From Eubacterium sp. (lineage in GTDB: Bacteria > Bacillota > Clostridia > Lachnospirales > Lachnospiraceae), in the NCBI GenBank assembly GCA_024683035.1, contig JAIKYQ010000065.1, positions 55,997-119,996 of the forward strand: 64,000 nucleotides of DNA. Reading direction: 5' to 3'. Made by a program: the position numbers and the translations under genes. Under the pieces are notes generated by a model, which worked only from the letters and a program-made list of their open reading frames with translations, made no database searches and was not told where the DNA came from. Shown in pieces: positions 1 to 8,148 of this stretch; within the stretch, counting starts at the first letter, position 1, and every line of letters starts with the position of its first letter.

Positions 1-1
1 T

Positions 2-175
2 AACGAAATCCGCCGCATGGCTTTTGCCGACCTCGATCAATGTATGGAAATGATCCTGGCCGATACCGTTTCCTATTTAAGTTCGAACCCTAAATCTATG
101 GATCATAAGACCGTAGAGGCTTATCAGTATTATCATTTAAAACAAAGCAAGGAAAGAAAAGGAGCAGAGTCTTAA
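2..175 (+). CDS. yqeK: C-terminal part of YqeK-like HD-domain hydrolase (5' truncated by window edge)
   Basis: Open frame from base 2 ends at TAA 173-175 and overlaps the rsfS ATG; peptide ...DLDQCMEMILADTVSYLSSNPKSMDHKTVEAYQYYH resembles YqeK C-termini; adjacent to rsfS as is typical. Confidence 0.7.
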   Translation, partial: NEIRRMAFADLDQCMEMILADTVSYLSSNPKSMDHKTVEAYQYYHLKQSKERKGAES

Positions 176-513
176 TGGAAGCAAAAGAAATGGCCCGTCT
201 GGCGGTAGCTGCACTGGAAGACAGAAAAGCGGTGGATGTTAAGGTGATCAATATTGAAAACATCTCCACACTGGCAGATTATTTTATCATAGCCAGCGGA
301 ACCAACTGCAATCAGGTGCAGGCCATGTCAGAAGCAGTAGAAGAGGAGCTTCAGAAACATGATATCCATCCGAAGAACATCGAAGGGTATCAGACAGCAA
401 ACTGGATCCTCATGGATTACGGTGACATCGTTTTACATATATTCGACGAAGAAAACCGTCTGTTCTATGATATAGAACGGATCTGGAAAGACGGTTCTCC
501 GGCAGAGCTCTGA
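175..513 (+). CDS. rsfS: Ribosomal silencing factor RsfS
   Basis: 112 aa; DVKVINIENISTLADYFIIASGTNCNQVQAMSEAVEEEL...GYQTANWILMDYGDIVLHIFDEENRLFYDIERIW typical of RsfS/Iojap. Confidence 0.95.
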   Translation: MEAKEMARLAVAALEDRKAVDVKVINIENISTLADYFIIASGTNCNQVQAMSEAVEEELQKHDIHPKNIEGYQTANWILMDYGDIVLHIFDEENRLFYDIERIWKDGSPAEL

Positions 514-528
514 TTACAGAGCTCTTTT

Positions 529-1215
529 TTATTTTAAGAATCGAAACACCCCGATGACCGTACCCAGGATACGCAGATCCTGGCCGGCTGATACGAGGAT
601 CGGGCTCATGGCGTCATTCTGAGGCTGCAGACGGATCTTTCCATTCTCCCGGTAAAATGTTTTCACGGTGGCCGAATCATCAATAAGCGCTACGACCACA
701 TCTCCGTCTGACGCTGTTTTTTCTTCTTTTACCAGCACATAATCCCCATCCAGAATACCGGCATTGATCATGCTGTCCCCATGGACCTTCAGCATAAAGG
801 TCTGCTGATTCGGCAGTTTGTTGACTGGAATGGGGAAGTAGGATTCAATTTGTTCCACAGCCAGCAGAGGCTGTCCTGCCGCCACATTTCCTATGACCGG
901 AACCTGCGCATATTCCGAATCATTCTTCATATCTTCAGAAAAAGCCTTTCCCGGAAGAGAAGATGTGAGAGAGCGCTGGCGTCTGTCTTCAAATGCTTCA
1001 TCTACAATGACAATGGCGCGCGGTTTTGTAGCATCCTTGCGTATATAACCGTTTTTCTCCAGCGCTTCCAGATGCGCATGAACAGAAGAAGTAGACCGCA
1101 GACCGACGGCTTCACAAATTTCTCTTACGGAAGGAGCAAACCCGCGATCCAGGATTTCCTTTTTCATATACTCGAGAATTTCCTGCTGCTTTTTACTGAT
1201 CATTCTCTGTCCCAT
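529..1215 (-). CDS. lexA: LexA SOS repressor (likely start 1215, preceded by AAAGGCGG RBS; the ORF track start at 1269 is probably too long)
   Basis: HTH N-terminus ISKKQQEILEYMKKEILDRGFAPSVREICEAVGLRSTSSVHAHLEALEKNGYI; autocleavage/protease region PVIGNVAAGQPLL...VHGDSMINAGILDGDYVLV. Confidence 0.95.
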   Translation of the reverse strand: MGQRMISKKQQEILEYMKKEILDRGFAPSVREICEAVGLRSTSSVHAHLEALEKNGYIRKDATKPRAIVIVDEAFEDRRQRSLTSSLPGKAFSEDMKNDSEYAQVPVIGNVAAGQPLLAVEQIESYFPIPVNKLPNQQTFMLKVHGDSMINAGILDGDYVLVKEEKTASDGDVVVALIDDSATVKTFYRENGKIRLQPQNDAMSPILVSAGQDLRILGTVIGVFRFLK

Positions 1216-1283
1216 ACTGTAAACCGCCTTTCTGTTTACCGTGATCATTTCTTTTACAGTATAGCACACAGATGCTCTTCAGG

Positions 1284-1310
1284 CAAACACATGTTTCGAA
1301 CATATTTTCG
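1284..1310. promoter_or_regulatory. Two abutting LexA-box-like sites: CAAACACATGTTTC (1284-1297, degenerate) and CGAACATATTTTCG (1297-1310)
   Basis: Match to the Gram-positive LexA consensus CGAACRNRYGTTCG in the lexA upstream region. Confidence 0.7.
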
Positions 1311-1319
1311 ATTATTCGC

Positions 1320-1348
1320 TTGACATCGTAATATTCATGTAATATAAT
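1320..1348 (+). promoter_or_regulatory. Sigma-A-type promoter TTGACA-17 bp-TATAAT for the yneA-like gene
   Basis: TTGACA 1320-1325, TATAAT 1343-1348, exact 17-bp spacer. Confidence 0.85.
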
Positions 1349-1357
1349 CTCAATATA

Positions 1358-1384
1358 AGAACATGTGTTCGGAACGAATGTTCG
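1358..1384. promoter_or_regulatory. Two abutting LexA boxes: AGAACATGTGTTCG (1358-1371) and GGAACGAATGTTCG (1371-1384)
   Basis: GAAC-N4-GTTC cores, placed just after the predicted transcription start. Confidence 0.8.
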
Positions 1385-1428
1385 ATAATTTAAGGGATTA
1401 TATAAAAGAACATACAGAGGACATTGCC

Positions 1429-1803
1429 ATGAAAGAAAAATATGCCGTACGAATAGCCTGGGAACGCTTTGATCTGAAAAGAGCCGTACTGGTTCTTGTG
1501 CTTGTTCTGACCTGTTGTTTTTCTGCCATTTATTTTACTGCGAGACCGGCAGAGGCAAAAAAACATGCGGAGCAGACGAATGCGGCCTATAAGTACTATA
1601 CCGCGATAACTGTTCAGCAGGGTGACAGTCTCTGGAAAATAGCAGAAGACATGCTGAAAGACAAATTAAACGCCGATGCATTCGGCAGTACCAGAAAATA
1701 CGTGAAGGAAGTCGTTGAATTGAACAGACTGAAACAGGCCGATTATCTGATGGCGGGACAGAGACTGGTCATTCCATACTATACTGTTGATTATAAGGAC
1801 TGA
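1429..1803 (+). CDS. yneA: YneA-like SOS-induced LysM cell-division suppressor
   Basis: Single TM plus C-terminal LysM (YTAITVQQGDSLWKIAEDM...LNRLKQADYLMAGQRLVIP); divergent from lexA as in Bacillus; start set to 1429 because the ATG at 1363 lies inside a LexA box and AGAGGA precedes 1429. Confidence 0.8.
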   Translation: MKEKYAVRIAWERFDLKRAVLVLVLVLTCCFSAIYFTARPAEAKKHAEQTNAAYKYYTAITVQQGDSLWKIAEDMLKDKLNADAFGSTRKYVKEVVELNRLKQADYLMAGQRLVIPYYTVDYKD

Positions 1804-1876
1804 ATTCCCCATTCAGAAGTCCTTATACATATCCATATTCCATATCATCCAAACCCAACCATACTGTTCACCACAG

Positions 1877-1927
1877 TAAAAAAAGAATGGAACAGAATCC
1901 TACTTGATTCTTTCCATTCTTTTCATT
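1877..1927. terminator. Probable bidirectional terminator
   Basis: Stem AAAGAATGGA...TCCATTCTTT flanked by an A-run and a T-rich tail between convergent genes. Confidence 0.6.
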
Positions 1928-1943
1928 TTATCCGGTCTGCTGT

Positions 1944-2336
1944 TTATCCTACATACAGGCCGCAGGGCGTTTCCAGCGTAATGCTGTCGATCGGCAGGAG
2001 CTTTACTTCACCGGGAAGAGGAGGGAAGCAATATTTTTCAAAGAAATGATTCATATCATATAAGGCTTCTTCTTCCGTCATATCGCCGATCGTCTGTTTG
2101 ATCTCAGAAAGATTCTCACGGATCAGGTCTTCCGGAATACACAGATAATCCTCCAGACGGAATTCGGCTCCGAAGTATTCCTGAATGCGCCACGGGCGCG
2201 AACGGCGTTCCGTATCTTCTTTGAAATGTCCCCAAAATTTAATCCAGACTGCACCCTGGATATCTTCATAAATGGAGTAATAAAGTTTTTCTTTTGCCTG
2301 TTCTGTATTAGTAAACAGGAAGTTTTCTGTATTCAT
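1944..2336 (-). CDS. Hypothetical protein, 130 aa
   Basis: ORF between lexA/yneA and the recombinase; no recognised family. Confidence 0.6.
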   Translation of the reverse strand: MNTENFLFTNTEQAKEKLYYSIYEDIQGAVWIKFWGHFKEDTERRSRPWRIQEYFGAEFRLEDYLCIPEDLIRENLSEIKQTIGDMTEEEALYDMNHFFEKYCFPPLPGEVKLLPIDSITLETPCGLYVG

Positions 2337-2436
2337 AGCTATAGTTTACACGCAGATGCCTGTCTTTTCAATACTGTCTTTTTCATAGAAACATAAGGGG
2401 AAAAAGAGCAGTATACTGCATAAATTGTCCAATTAC

Positions 2437-2500
2437 TTGACATTCCGCCCCGATTACGATAATATAATTATTCGGAAAACACAGGTTTATCGAATAATTA
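2437..2500 (+). promoter_or_regulatory. Promoter (TTGACA-17-TAATAT) overlapped by inverted repeat TAATTATTCG-16 nt-CGAATAATTA
   Basis: TTGACA 2437-2442, TAATAT 2460-2465; perfect 10-bp arms 2465-2474 and 2491-2500. Confidence 0.6.
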
Positions 2501-2556
2501 AGCCGGTTTTTAATGGGAACTTGCCTGCTTCTTATTTATTCCATAAGGGAGGTTTT

Positions 2557-3627
2557 ATGGCTGATACGAAACGAATCCCCTATCACGAACAACGTGATAT
2601 GCAGAATACGCTGAAACTCCGTGAGGTACTGCGCACGCTGCCGCCGTTTACCAAAGATTTTTTCCGTGCAGCTGCCAATACAAATTCTACGAATACACGT
2701 ATCAAATATGCGTATGATATCCGAATATTCTTTGATTTTCTCCTGTCTGAGAACCCGTCCTTTAAAAACCGCTCACTCCAGGATTTCACACTGGATGATC
2801 TCGACCGGATCACGGCTTTGGATATCGAGGAATACATGGACTATCTGAAGGCCTATAAGCCCTCAGAAAATGATAATTTTGTAACAAACGGAGAACGCGG
2901 CATAAAGCGAAAAATGTCTGCATTACGTACGTTCTATGCCTATTACTATAAGCATGAACTGATCAGGACAAACCCCACACTTCTGGTCGACATGCCGAAA
3001 CAGCATGAAAAGGAAATTGTCCGCCTCGAGTCCGATGAGGTGGCCCGGCTGCTGGATCTGATCGATCACGGCGGAGATTCTCTTTCTCCGCATCAACGGA
3101 AATACTATGAAAAAACGCGTACCCGTGATGCTGCGATCATTACCTTATTGCTGGGGACCGGCATACGTGTTTCGGAATGTGTAGGACTGGATATAGAGGA
3201 TCTGGATTTTAACATTAACGGGATCAAGGTATTCCGCAAAGGCGGCAATGAAATGATCGTCTATTTTGGCGATGAGGTAGCGCAGGCCCTGCAGGCTTAT
3301 CTGGAAGACCGGAAGGCAATTACCCCGGTTGCCGGCCATGAACACGCCCTCTTCTATTCCAATCGGCGTCGCAGGATCAATGTGAAATCCGTGGAAAACC
3401 TGGTGAAAAAATATGCGTCTCAGATCACAACAACAAAAAAGATCACACCGCATAAGCTGCGCAGCACTTACGGTACTGCTCTTTATCAGGAAACCGGCGA
3501 TATTTATCTCGTGGCTGATGTATTGGGCCATAAAGACGTCAATACGACCAAACGGCACTATGCAGCCATGAGCGACCAGCGGCGGCGCAGCGCTGCAAAA
3601 GCGGTACATCTTCGTGAACCGGACTAG
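2557..3627 (+). CDS. XerC/XerD-like tyrosine recombinase (solitary)
   Basis: GTGIRVSECVGLDIEDLD, TPHKLRSTYGTALY, VADVLGHKDVNTTKRHYA carry the R..HxxR..H..Y catalytic pattern; RBS AAGGGAGG before ATG 2557. Confidence 0.9.
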   Translation: MADTKRIPYHEQRDMQNTLKLREVLRTLPPFTKDFFRAAANTNSTNTRIKYAYDIRIFFDFLLSENPSFKNRSLQDFTLDDLDRITALDIEEYMDYLKAYKPSENDNFVTNGERGIKRKMSALRTFYAYYYKHELIRTNPTLLVDMPKQHEKEIVRLESDEVARLLDLIDHGGDSLSPHQRKYYEKTRTRDAAIITLLLGTGIRVSECVGLDIEDLDFNINGIKVFRKGGNEMIVYFGDEVAQALQAYLEDRKAITPVAGHEHALFYSNRRRRINVKSVENLVKKYASQITTTKKITPHKLRSTYGTALYQETGDIYLVADVLGHKDVNTTKRHYAAMSDQRRRSAAKAVHLREPD

Positions 3628-3645
3628 GATAAACGAGGATAAGAA

Positions 3646-3684
3646 AAAGGACACTGGATGTTATGCAGCATACAGTGTTCTTTT
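3646..3684 (+). terminator. Rho-independent terminator after recombinase
   Basis: AGGACACTG...CAGTGTTCTTTT hairpin with T-run. Confidence 0.7.
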
Positions 3685-3726
3685 ATTTAACATTACAGTA
3701 AGCATTTTTTCCTTCCTTTATCTACC

Positions 3727-3930
3727 CTATCTGCTCTCTCTGATCATATATCCCAGGCAGCTGCCTGCGGCCGCTAAAACACCAATGCTGATACACTTCG
3801 GCGTTAAGAGAACCTGTGTGAAATCGACATCCGCATGGATCAAACAGACAACCAATGCGAAGACCATCCATCCCAATATGCCATTGATCAATGCATTCAT
3901 AAGAATCGTGTTTTTAAATGTTGTTTTCAT
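3727..3930 (-). CDS. Small two-TM membrane protein, 67 aa
   Basis: RBS GAGGGGG before ATG; hydrophobic segments ILGWMVFALVVCLIHA and CISIGVLAAAGSCLGYMI. Confidence 0.6.
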   Translation of the reverse strand: MKTTFKNTILMNALINGILGWMVFALVVCLIHADVDFTQVLLTPKCISIGVLAAAGSCLGYMIRESR

Positions 3931-4010
3931 GACTTTTCCCCCTCTCTTTTTGTGTGTTTCCTAATCTCTTTTTGTATCTTTATCATACAGGATACTTGTT
4001 CACAAAACTG

Positions 4011-4109
4011 TCACACCATGGGGAAATAGCTTCGTGTTCCGTAGCCAAGCGCTCCCGGCACCGGCGTGAACAACCATTTCAAAAAAGCGATGATCTTTTC
4101 TTTCTTCAT
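4011..4109 (-). CDS. Putative 32-aa peptide MKKEKIIAFLKWLFTPVPGALGYGTRSYFPMV
   Basis: Below the ORF-track cut-off; GGAGG RBS (aaacGGAGGttatcgttATG); upstream of and codirectional with the 67-aa ORF. Confidence 0.45.
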   Translation of the reverse strand: MKKEKIIAFLKWLFTPVPGALGYGTRSYFPMV

Positions 4110-4229
4110 AACGATAACCTCCGTTTGTTTTATCCTTTTTGTTTTCTCTCTTTCTGGTTATATAGTAACAGAGGTTCTGTCACAGAAGTTGCACTCCGAT
4201 CAGCTGATCTGTCTTTCGGTACGTATAAA

Positions 4230-4281
4230 GGACCTCTACGCAGAATGAACCTCTCCACAGAAATTTCTGCGGAGAGGTCCT
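4230..4281. repeat. Three related copies of a ~15-nt motif (two direct, one inverted) forming alternative hairpins; possible terminator
   Basis: AGGACCTCTACGCAGAA / ACCTCTCCACAGAAA / TTTCTGCGGAGAGGTCCT. Confidence 0.6.
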
Positions 4282-4314
4282 TCGGAGAGGTTTTATGTTT
4301 TGCTTTCGTATGGT

Positions 4315-4917
4315 TCATTTGATCGGGACCGGATCCCATCCGTAATCCTGGAAAGCGGTGATCTCAATGCCGCTTTCTTCGCTGTACATCCTGATGTAAT
4401 CCGCGCGGACCGTATCCAGATCATCCTTGGCAGAACGGATCGCATCCAGCAGTTCCTTCTTCACGCCGAAGATCCGTTCCATGTCCGGATCATAATTGCT
4501 GCCGTCACCGACACGATCCATGGATGTCACTTCATATCCGTATTCTGTCTTCTTCAGATGGATCAGACCCGGCGCTTCTCCGCCGCTCTGCATCATAAGT
4601 GTCGTTCCTTCCAGATCATAATTGAAGATCCAGAAGTTACCCCAGACTTTGATGTCTTCCGGATCCGTAGCATCTTCTTCCAGAAGGATGAAGGCCGGTA
4701 TCATCACCTGTGACTGATCGAAGCTTTCACCGTCGGTCTTCCGTATGTAATCCAGGATTGCGTCAAAATAAGGATCTTCTCCGGTATAACTGAATTCCGG
4801 AAGTGCCTCTTTCCCTTCACTCTCGGCTTCTGATGCCGAAACAGCGCTGCACAGCATCATACATGTCATCACGCCTGCCAACACGACCGCCATTGCTTTC
4901 ATAAACCGTTTTTTCAT
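4315..4917 (-). CDS. Secreted hypothetical protein, 200 aa
   Basis: Signal peptide MKKRFMKAMAVVLAGVMTCMMLCSAVSASEA; no family recognised. Confidence 0.75.
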   Translation of the reverse strand: MKKRFMKAMAVVLAGVMTCMMLCSAVSASEAESEGKEALPEFSYTGEDPYFDAILDYIRKTDGESFDQSQVMIPAFILLEEDATDPEDIKVWGNFWIFNYDLEGTTLMMQSGGEAPGLIHLKKTEYGYEVTSMDRVGDGSNYDPDMERIFGVKKELLDAIRSAKDDLDTVRADYIRMYSEESGIEITAFQDYGWDPVPIK

Positions 4918-5139
4918 GATGGATACCTCCTCTCAAATTGTTCGATGTTTGTAGTAACTTCCTTTTCTGTCTGTACTATAGCATCTTCACTTTCACAGTA
5001 CTGACACAGAAAACATCTATTGCTTTTAAAGTGGAAAATGATTAGAATACACAGTAAGGACACTTCGGTGTCATATTCTGTTTTTGCATAATGCCGTGTT
5101 TACACTGTATATAGTCTTTATCATCAAGGAGTAAGCAAA

Positions 5140-5775
5140 TTGAAAATGAAAAAAGTGATAAGCATGCTGTTGCTCTGCCTGTGTTCTCTGATGCTTCTGT
5201 CTGCATCAGTCTACGCTGAAGAAACAGTGGATCCGTCTGTATCTGCCCCCGCGGATGCGGGCAGCGGCACGACAAAAGACGATTTTCCGGTCTATAATCT
5301 ATCGGCGGCGGACGCTGACTCTTACAAAGAGATGAATGCCGTCAATCGGATCATCGACATGGCCTATAATCCGGATATCTACGTAGATACCAAAAACGAC
5401 TGTGCCAGATGGGTCTTCTATGTCTATACGGCTGCCGGCGTCAACTGTCCGTATCGCTCAGGTGCCGATCTGTGGAATGCACTTGGTTCCGGTTATAATA
5501 CCGATATGACGGACATCCCGACGGGAGCCATCGTTATCGGTACCGGCCATGACAGCAACGTGCAGTATGAAGACTACTACTTCGGTCATGTGGGGATCTG
5601 CCTGGGGGATATAAACGGAGACGGCGTACTGGATGTCCGGGACTGCACCGGACCCGGACCGGAAGGGATCCATACGCAGGATATCAATACGTGGGTTTCC
5701 TGGCAGACAGACGTGCATTTTGCCGATTATGACAGAACTCCCGGATTTGTCGGCTGGGTATTTCCGCTGCAGTAA
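5140..5775 (+). CDS. Secreted NlpC/P60- or CHAP-like amidase-fold protein with a calcium-loop-like segment (TTG start)
   Basis: Signal peptide; NDCARWVFYVYTAAGV (candidate catalytic Cys) and FGHVGICLGD (candidate His); GDINGDGVLDVRD; AAGGAG RBS. Confidence 0.65.
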   Translation: MKMKKVISMLLLCLCSLMLLSASVYAEETVDPSVSAPADAGSGTTKDDFPVYNLSAADADSYKEMNAVNRIIDMAYNPDIYVDTKNDCARWVFYVYTAAGVNCPYRSGADLWNALGSGYNTDMTDIPTGAIVIGTGHDSNVQYEDYYFGHVGICLGDINGDGVLDVRDCTGPGPEGIHTQDINTWVSWQTDVHFADYDRTPGFVGWVFPLQ

Positions 5776-5828
5776 CGGAAGAACATGCAAATCCAGGATA
5801 TAAATCCAGGATAAGAACGGAACAAATG

Positions 5829-5855
5829 AAAAACGCCCTTCAGGGGCGTTTTTCT
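5829..5855 (+). terminator. Rho-independent terminator
   Basis: AAACGCCCTTCAGGGGCGTTTTTC. Confidence 0.8.
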
Positions 5856-5905
5856 ATAGTGAAGTCAGGAACCGTAAACGTAATCCCGTATTTCTGCCAT
5901 ACGAT

Positions 5906-6559
5906 CTATTGCTCGAGAATATCCGTGATCAGGCCTTTCTCTTCGCTTTCTTTGGCTTCGATCGCTTTCAGGATCAGATTTACGGAACCGTCAATACCGA
6001 ACTTGCCGCTGTCAATAGACAGGTCATAGCTGTCTACGCTACCCCATTCTTTACTCGTATAATAATTATAATAGCTGGAACGGCTCTTATCGTTTTTGCG
6101 GATGCGGTCACGGGCTTTATTGGCAGACAGATCATAGATCTTGGATATACGGCGTACGCGGACATCCTGATCCGCATGAATGAAGACGCTGAGCAGATCG
6201 CTTCTGTCTTCCAGAGCGTAGTCCCCACATCTGCCTATAATGACACAGGGGCCTTCCTCTGCCAGACGTTTGATGGTATCGAACTGAGCCAGAAACACTT
6301 TCTGATTCAGCGGCATATCATTCATGACATTGGATGAGTATCCGAAGGAATAGGAATCCATGACAAGAGAATACAGAAAACTGTTGGTGGGACGTTCATC
6401 CTGATTCTCAAAAATCTCCTTACACAGGCCGCTGTCTTTTGCAGCCCGGTCCAGAAGCTCTTTGTCATAAAAAGGTATCTGCAGTTTTTCAGCGAGTCGT
6501 TTGCCTATCAGATGTCCGCCGCTTCCAAATTCACGTCCGATGGTAATAATGGTATTCAT
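5906..6559 (-). CDS. Cytidylate kinase-like family protein
   Basis: MNTIITIGREFGSGGHLIGKRLAEKLQIPFYDKELL; GGAGGAG RBS before 6559; ORF-track N-terminal extension is unlikely. Confidence 0.85.
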   Translation of the reverse strand: MNTIITIGREFGSGGHLIGKRLAEKLQIPFYDKELLDRAAKDSGLCKEIFENQDERPTNSFLYSLVMDSYSFGYSSNVMNDMPLNQKVFLAQFDTIKRLAEEGPCVIIGRCGDYALEDRSDLLSVFIHADQDVRVRRISKIYDLSANKARDRIRKNDKSRSSYYNYYTSKEWGSVDSYDLSIDSGKFGIDGSVNLILKAIEAKESEEKGLITDILEQ

Positions 6560-6600
6560 AGTTCTCCTCCTTCTGACAGGGCCACTGTTCTGCTTAAAGT

Positions 6601-6663
6601 ATAGCATAAAATTTGGGGAATTTATATATGATCGATCGTTAAGTTCTGACAATTTTATGCTAT
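6601..6663 (-). promoter_or_regulatory. Perfect 13-bp inverted repeat ATAGCATAAAATT...AATTTTATGCTAT flanking promoter-like sequence for the cytidylate kinase-like gene
   Basis: Arms 6601-6613 and 6651-6663; minus strand between them has TTGTCA...TATATA. Confidence 0.55.
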
Positions 6664-6668
6664 TTTGC

Positions 6669-7628
6669 TTACAGTGTGTGAATAAGCTTTTCAAAGTAGT
6701 CCGGCAGCGGTGCCTGAAACTCCATATACTCTCCGGTAGACGGATGCCGGAACCCAAGCAGCATAGCATGCAGGGTCTGGCCCTGCAGATGGGGTATCGG
6801 TGACTTGTGCGGCCCGTACAGCGGATCTCCCAGAATAGGAAAACCCTTATGTGATAAATGTACACGGATCTGATGGGTCCTTCCGGTTTCCAGCCTGCAG
6901 GCGATATATGAATATCCTTTGAGCTGTTTCAGGACGGCAACATGCGTAACAGCCGGTTTGCCGGACGGATCCGGTACGACAGCCATTTTCTTTCTGTCTT
7001 TCGGGTCCCGGCCGATATTGCCGCTGATGGTCAGTTCTTCTTCTTTCAGATTGCCAATTGTAATGGCACGGTATTCCCTTGTAATACTGTGGCTGGCAAG
7101 CTGTTCAGCCAGGTTTCTATGGGCTTCGTCCGTTTTGCAGATGACCAGCGCGCCCGTGGTATCTTTGTCGATCCGGTGTACGATCCCGGGCCGCAGCACA
7201 CCATTGATGCCGGATAAGGATCCCCGGCAATGATACAGTAAAGCGTTGACCAGTGTATGTTCTCCATGCCCGGCAGAAGGATGCACCACCATATCCTTCG
7301 GTTTGTTTACTACCAGCAGCTGCGCGTCTTCATAGAGGATATCCAGCGGTATATTTTCCGGAAGTATATCCGGGGTCTGATCCGGAGGCAGGGTCAAAAT
7401 GATCCGGTCGTCCTCTTTCAGACGGTAACTGGCTTTTACGGCAGCCTCATTGACCAGAACGCCGCCTCCCCGGATGATTTTCTGAATGTAGGATCGGGAA
7501 AGGTTTTCTTCATGGGAAGCGATAAAAGAATCGATCCGTTCTCCCTCTTCTTCATAATCGGCGAGCATGGTAAGGCGGACTGTTTTGCTGTCCGTTTCTG
7601 TTGCTTGTACGGTCTGCCTGTCACTCAT
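6669..7628 (-). CDS. rluD: Ribosomal large subunit pseudouridine synthase, RluD family
   Basis: S4 domain; GIVHRIDKDTTGALVICKTDEAH; LETGRTHQIRVHLSHKGFPILGDPLYG. Confidence 0.93.
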   Translation of the reverse strand: MSDRQTVQATETDSKTVRLTMLADYEEEGERIDSFIASHEENLSRSYIQKIIRGGGVLVNEAAVKASYRLKEDDRIILTLPPDQTPDILPENIPLDILYEDAQLLVVNKPKDMVVHPSAGHGEHTLVNALLYHCRGSLSGINGVLRPGIVHRIDKDTTGALVICKTDEAHRNLAEQLASHSITREYRAITIGNLKEEELTISGNIGRDPKDRKKMAVVPDPSGKPAVTHVAVLKQLKGYSYIACRLETGRTHQIRVHLSHKGFPILGDPLYGPHKSPIPHLQGQTLHAMLLGFRHPSTGEYMEFQAPLPDYFEKLIHTL

Positions 7629-8148
7629 GTTCGGTCCTTCTTTTCAAGAATGTAAAGTCCTCTTCTTTGTACTTGAAGATCACCAGCAGGATCAGTGTTA
7701 TCACGCTGAGCGTCACATAGATATCCGCCGCATTGAAAATCGGAAAGTCAATCAGAGAAAAATAGATAAAATCCACCACATATTTATGCAGGATCCGGTC
7801 GATCAGGTTACCGCAGGCCCCGGCGATAAGAACAAGAAGACAGATCCTTAAGGGAAGATATCGTTTCTGCGGAGGCATTCTTCTTATAACAAAGATAGCA
7901 AAAAACAAAAAGGCGCCTGTCAGGATATAGAAAAAGACCTGCTGATTCTGAAACAGGCTGAAAGCAGCTCCGCGGTTTTCCAGATATCGAAATTCCAGAA
8001 CCTGCGGGATCAAAACAAAGGATTCTTTACCTTTCAAATGCAGAACAGCCAGGTGCTTTGTCAGTTGATCCAGGAAAACAAGAACCGCAACGCACAGGAT
8101 AGCTGGCACGACTCTTGCGGCTGCCGCATTGTCTGATTTATTCATCAA
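7621..8148 (-). CDS. lspA: Lipoprotein signal peptidase (signal peptidase II)
   Basis: LDQLTKHLAV; EFRYLENRGAAFSLF; GACGNLIDRI...VVDFIYF...FPIFNAADIYVT. Confidence 0.95.
   Translation of the reverse strand: MMNKSDNAAAARVVPAILCVAVLVFLDQLTKHLAVLHLKGKESFVLIPQVLEFRYLENRGAAFSLFQNQQVFFYILTGAFLFFAIFVIRRMPPQKRYLPLRICLLVLIAGACGNLIDRILHKYVVDFIYFSLIDFPIFNAADIYVTLSVITLILLVIFKYKEEDFTFLKRRTEHE

Noticed and set aside
1363-1428. ORF-track start of the yneA-like gene at 1363
   Set aside because: This ATG lies within a LexA box a few bases after the predicted transcription start and lacks an RBS; 1429 is better supported.
5789-5813. Direct repeat AAATCCAGGATA x2
   Set aside because: Only two short copies between a stop codon and a terminator; no further structure, so likely a chance duplication.
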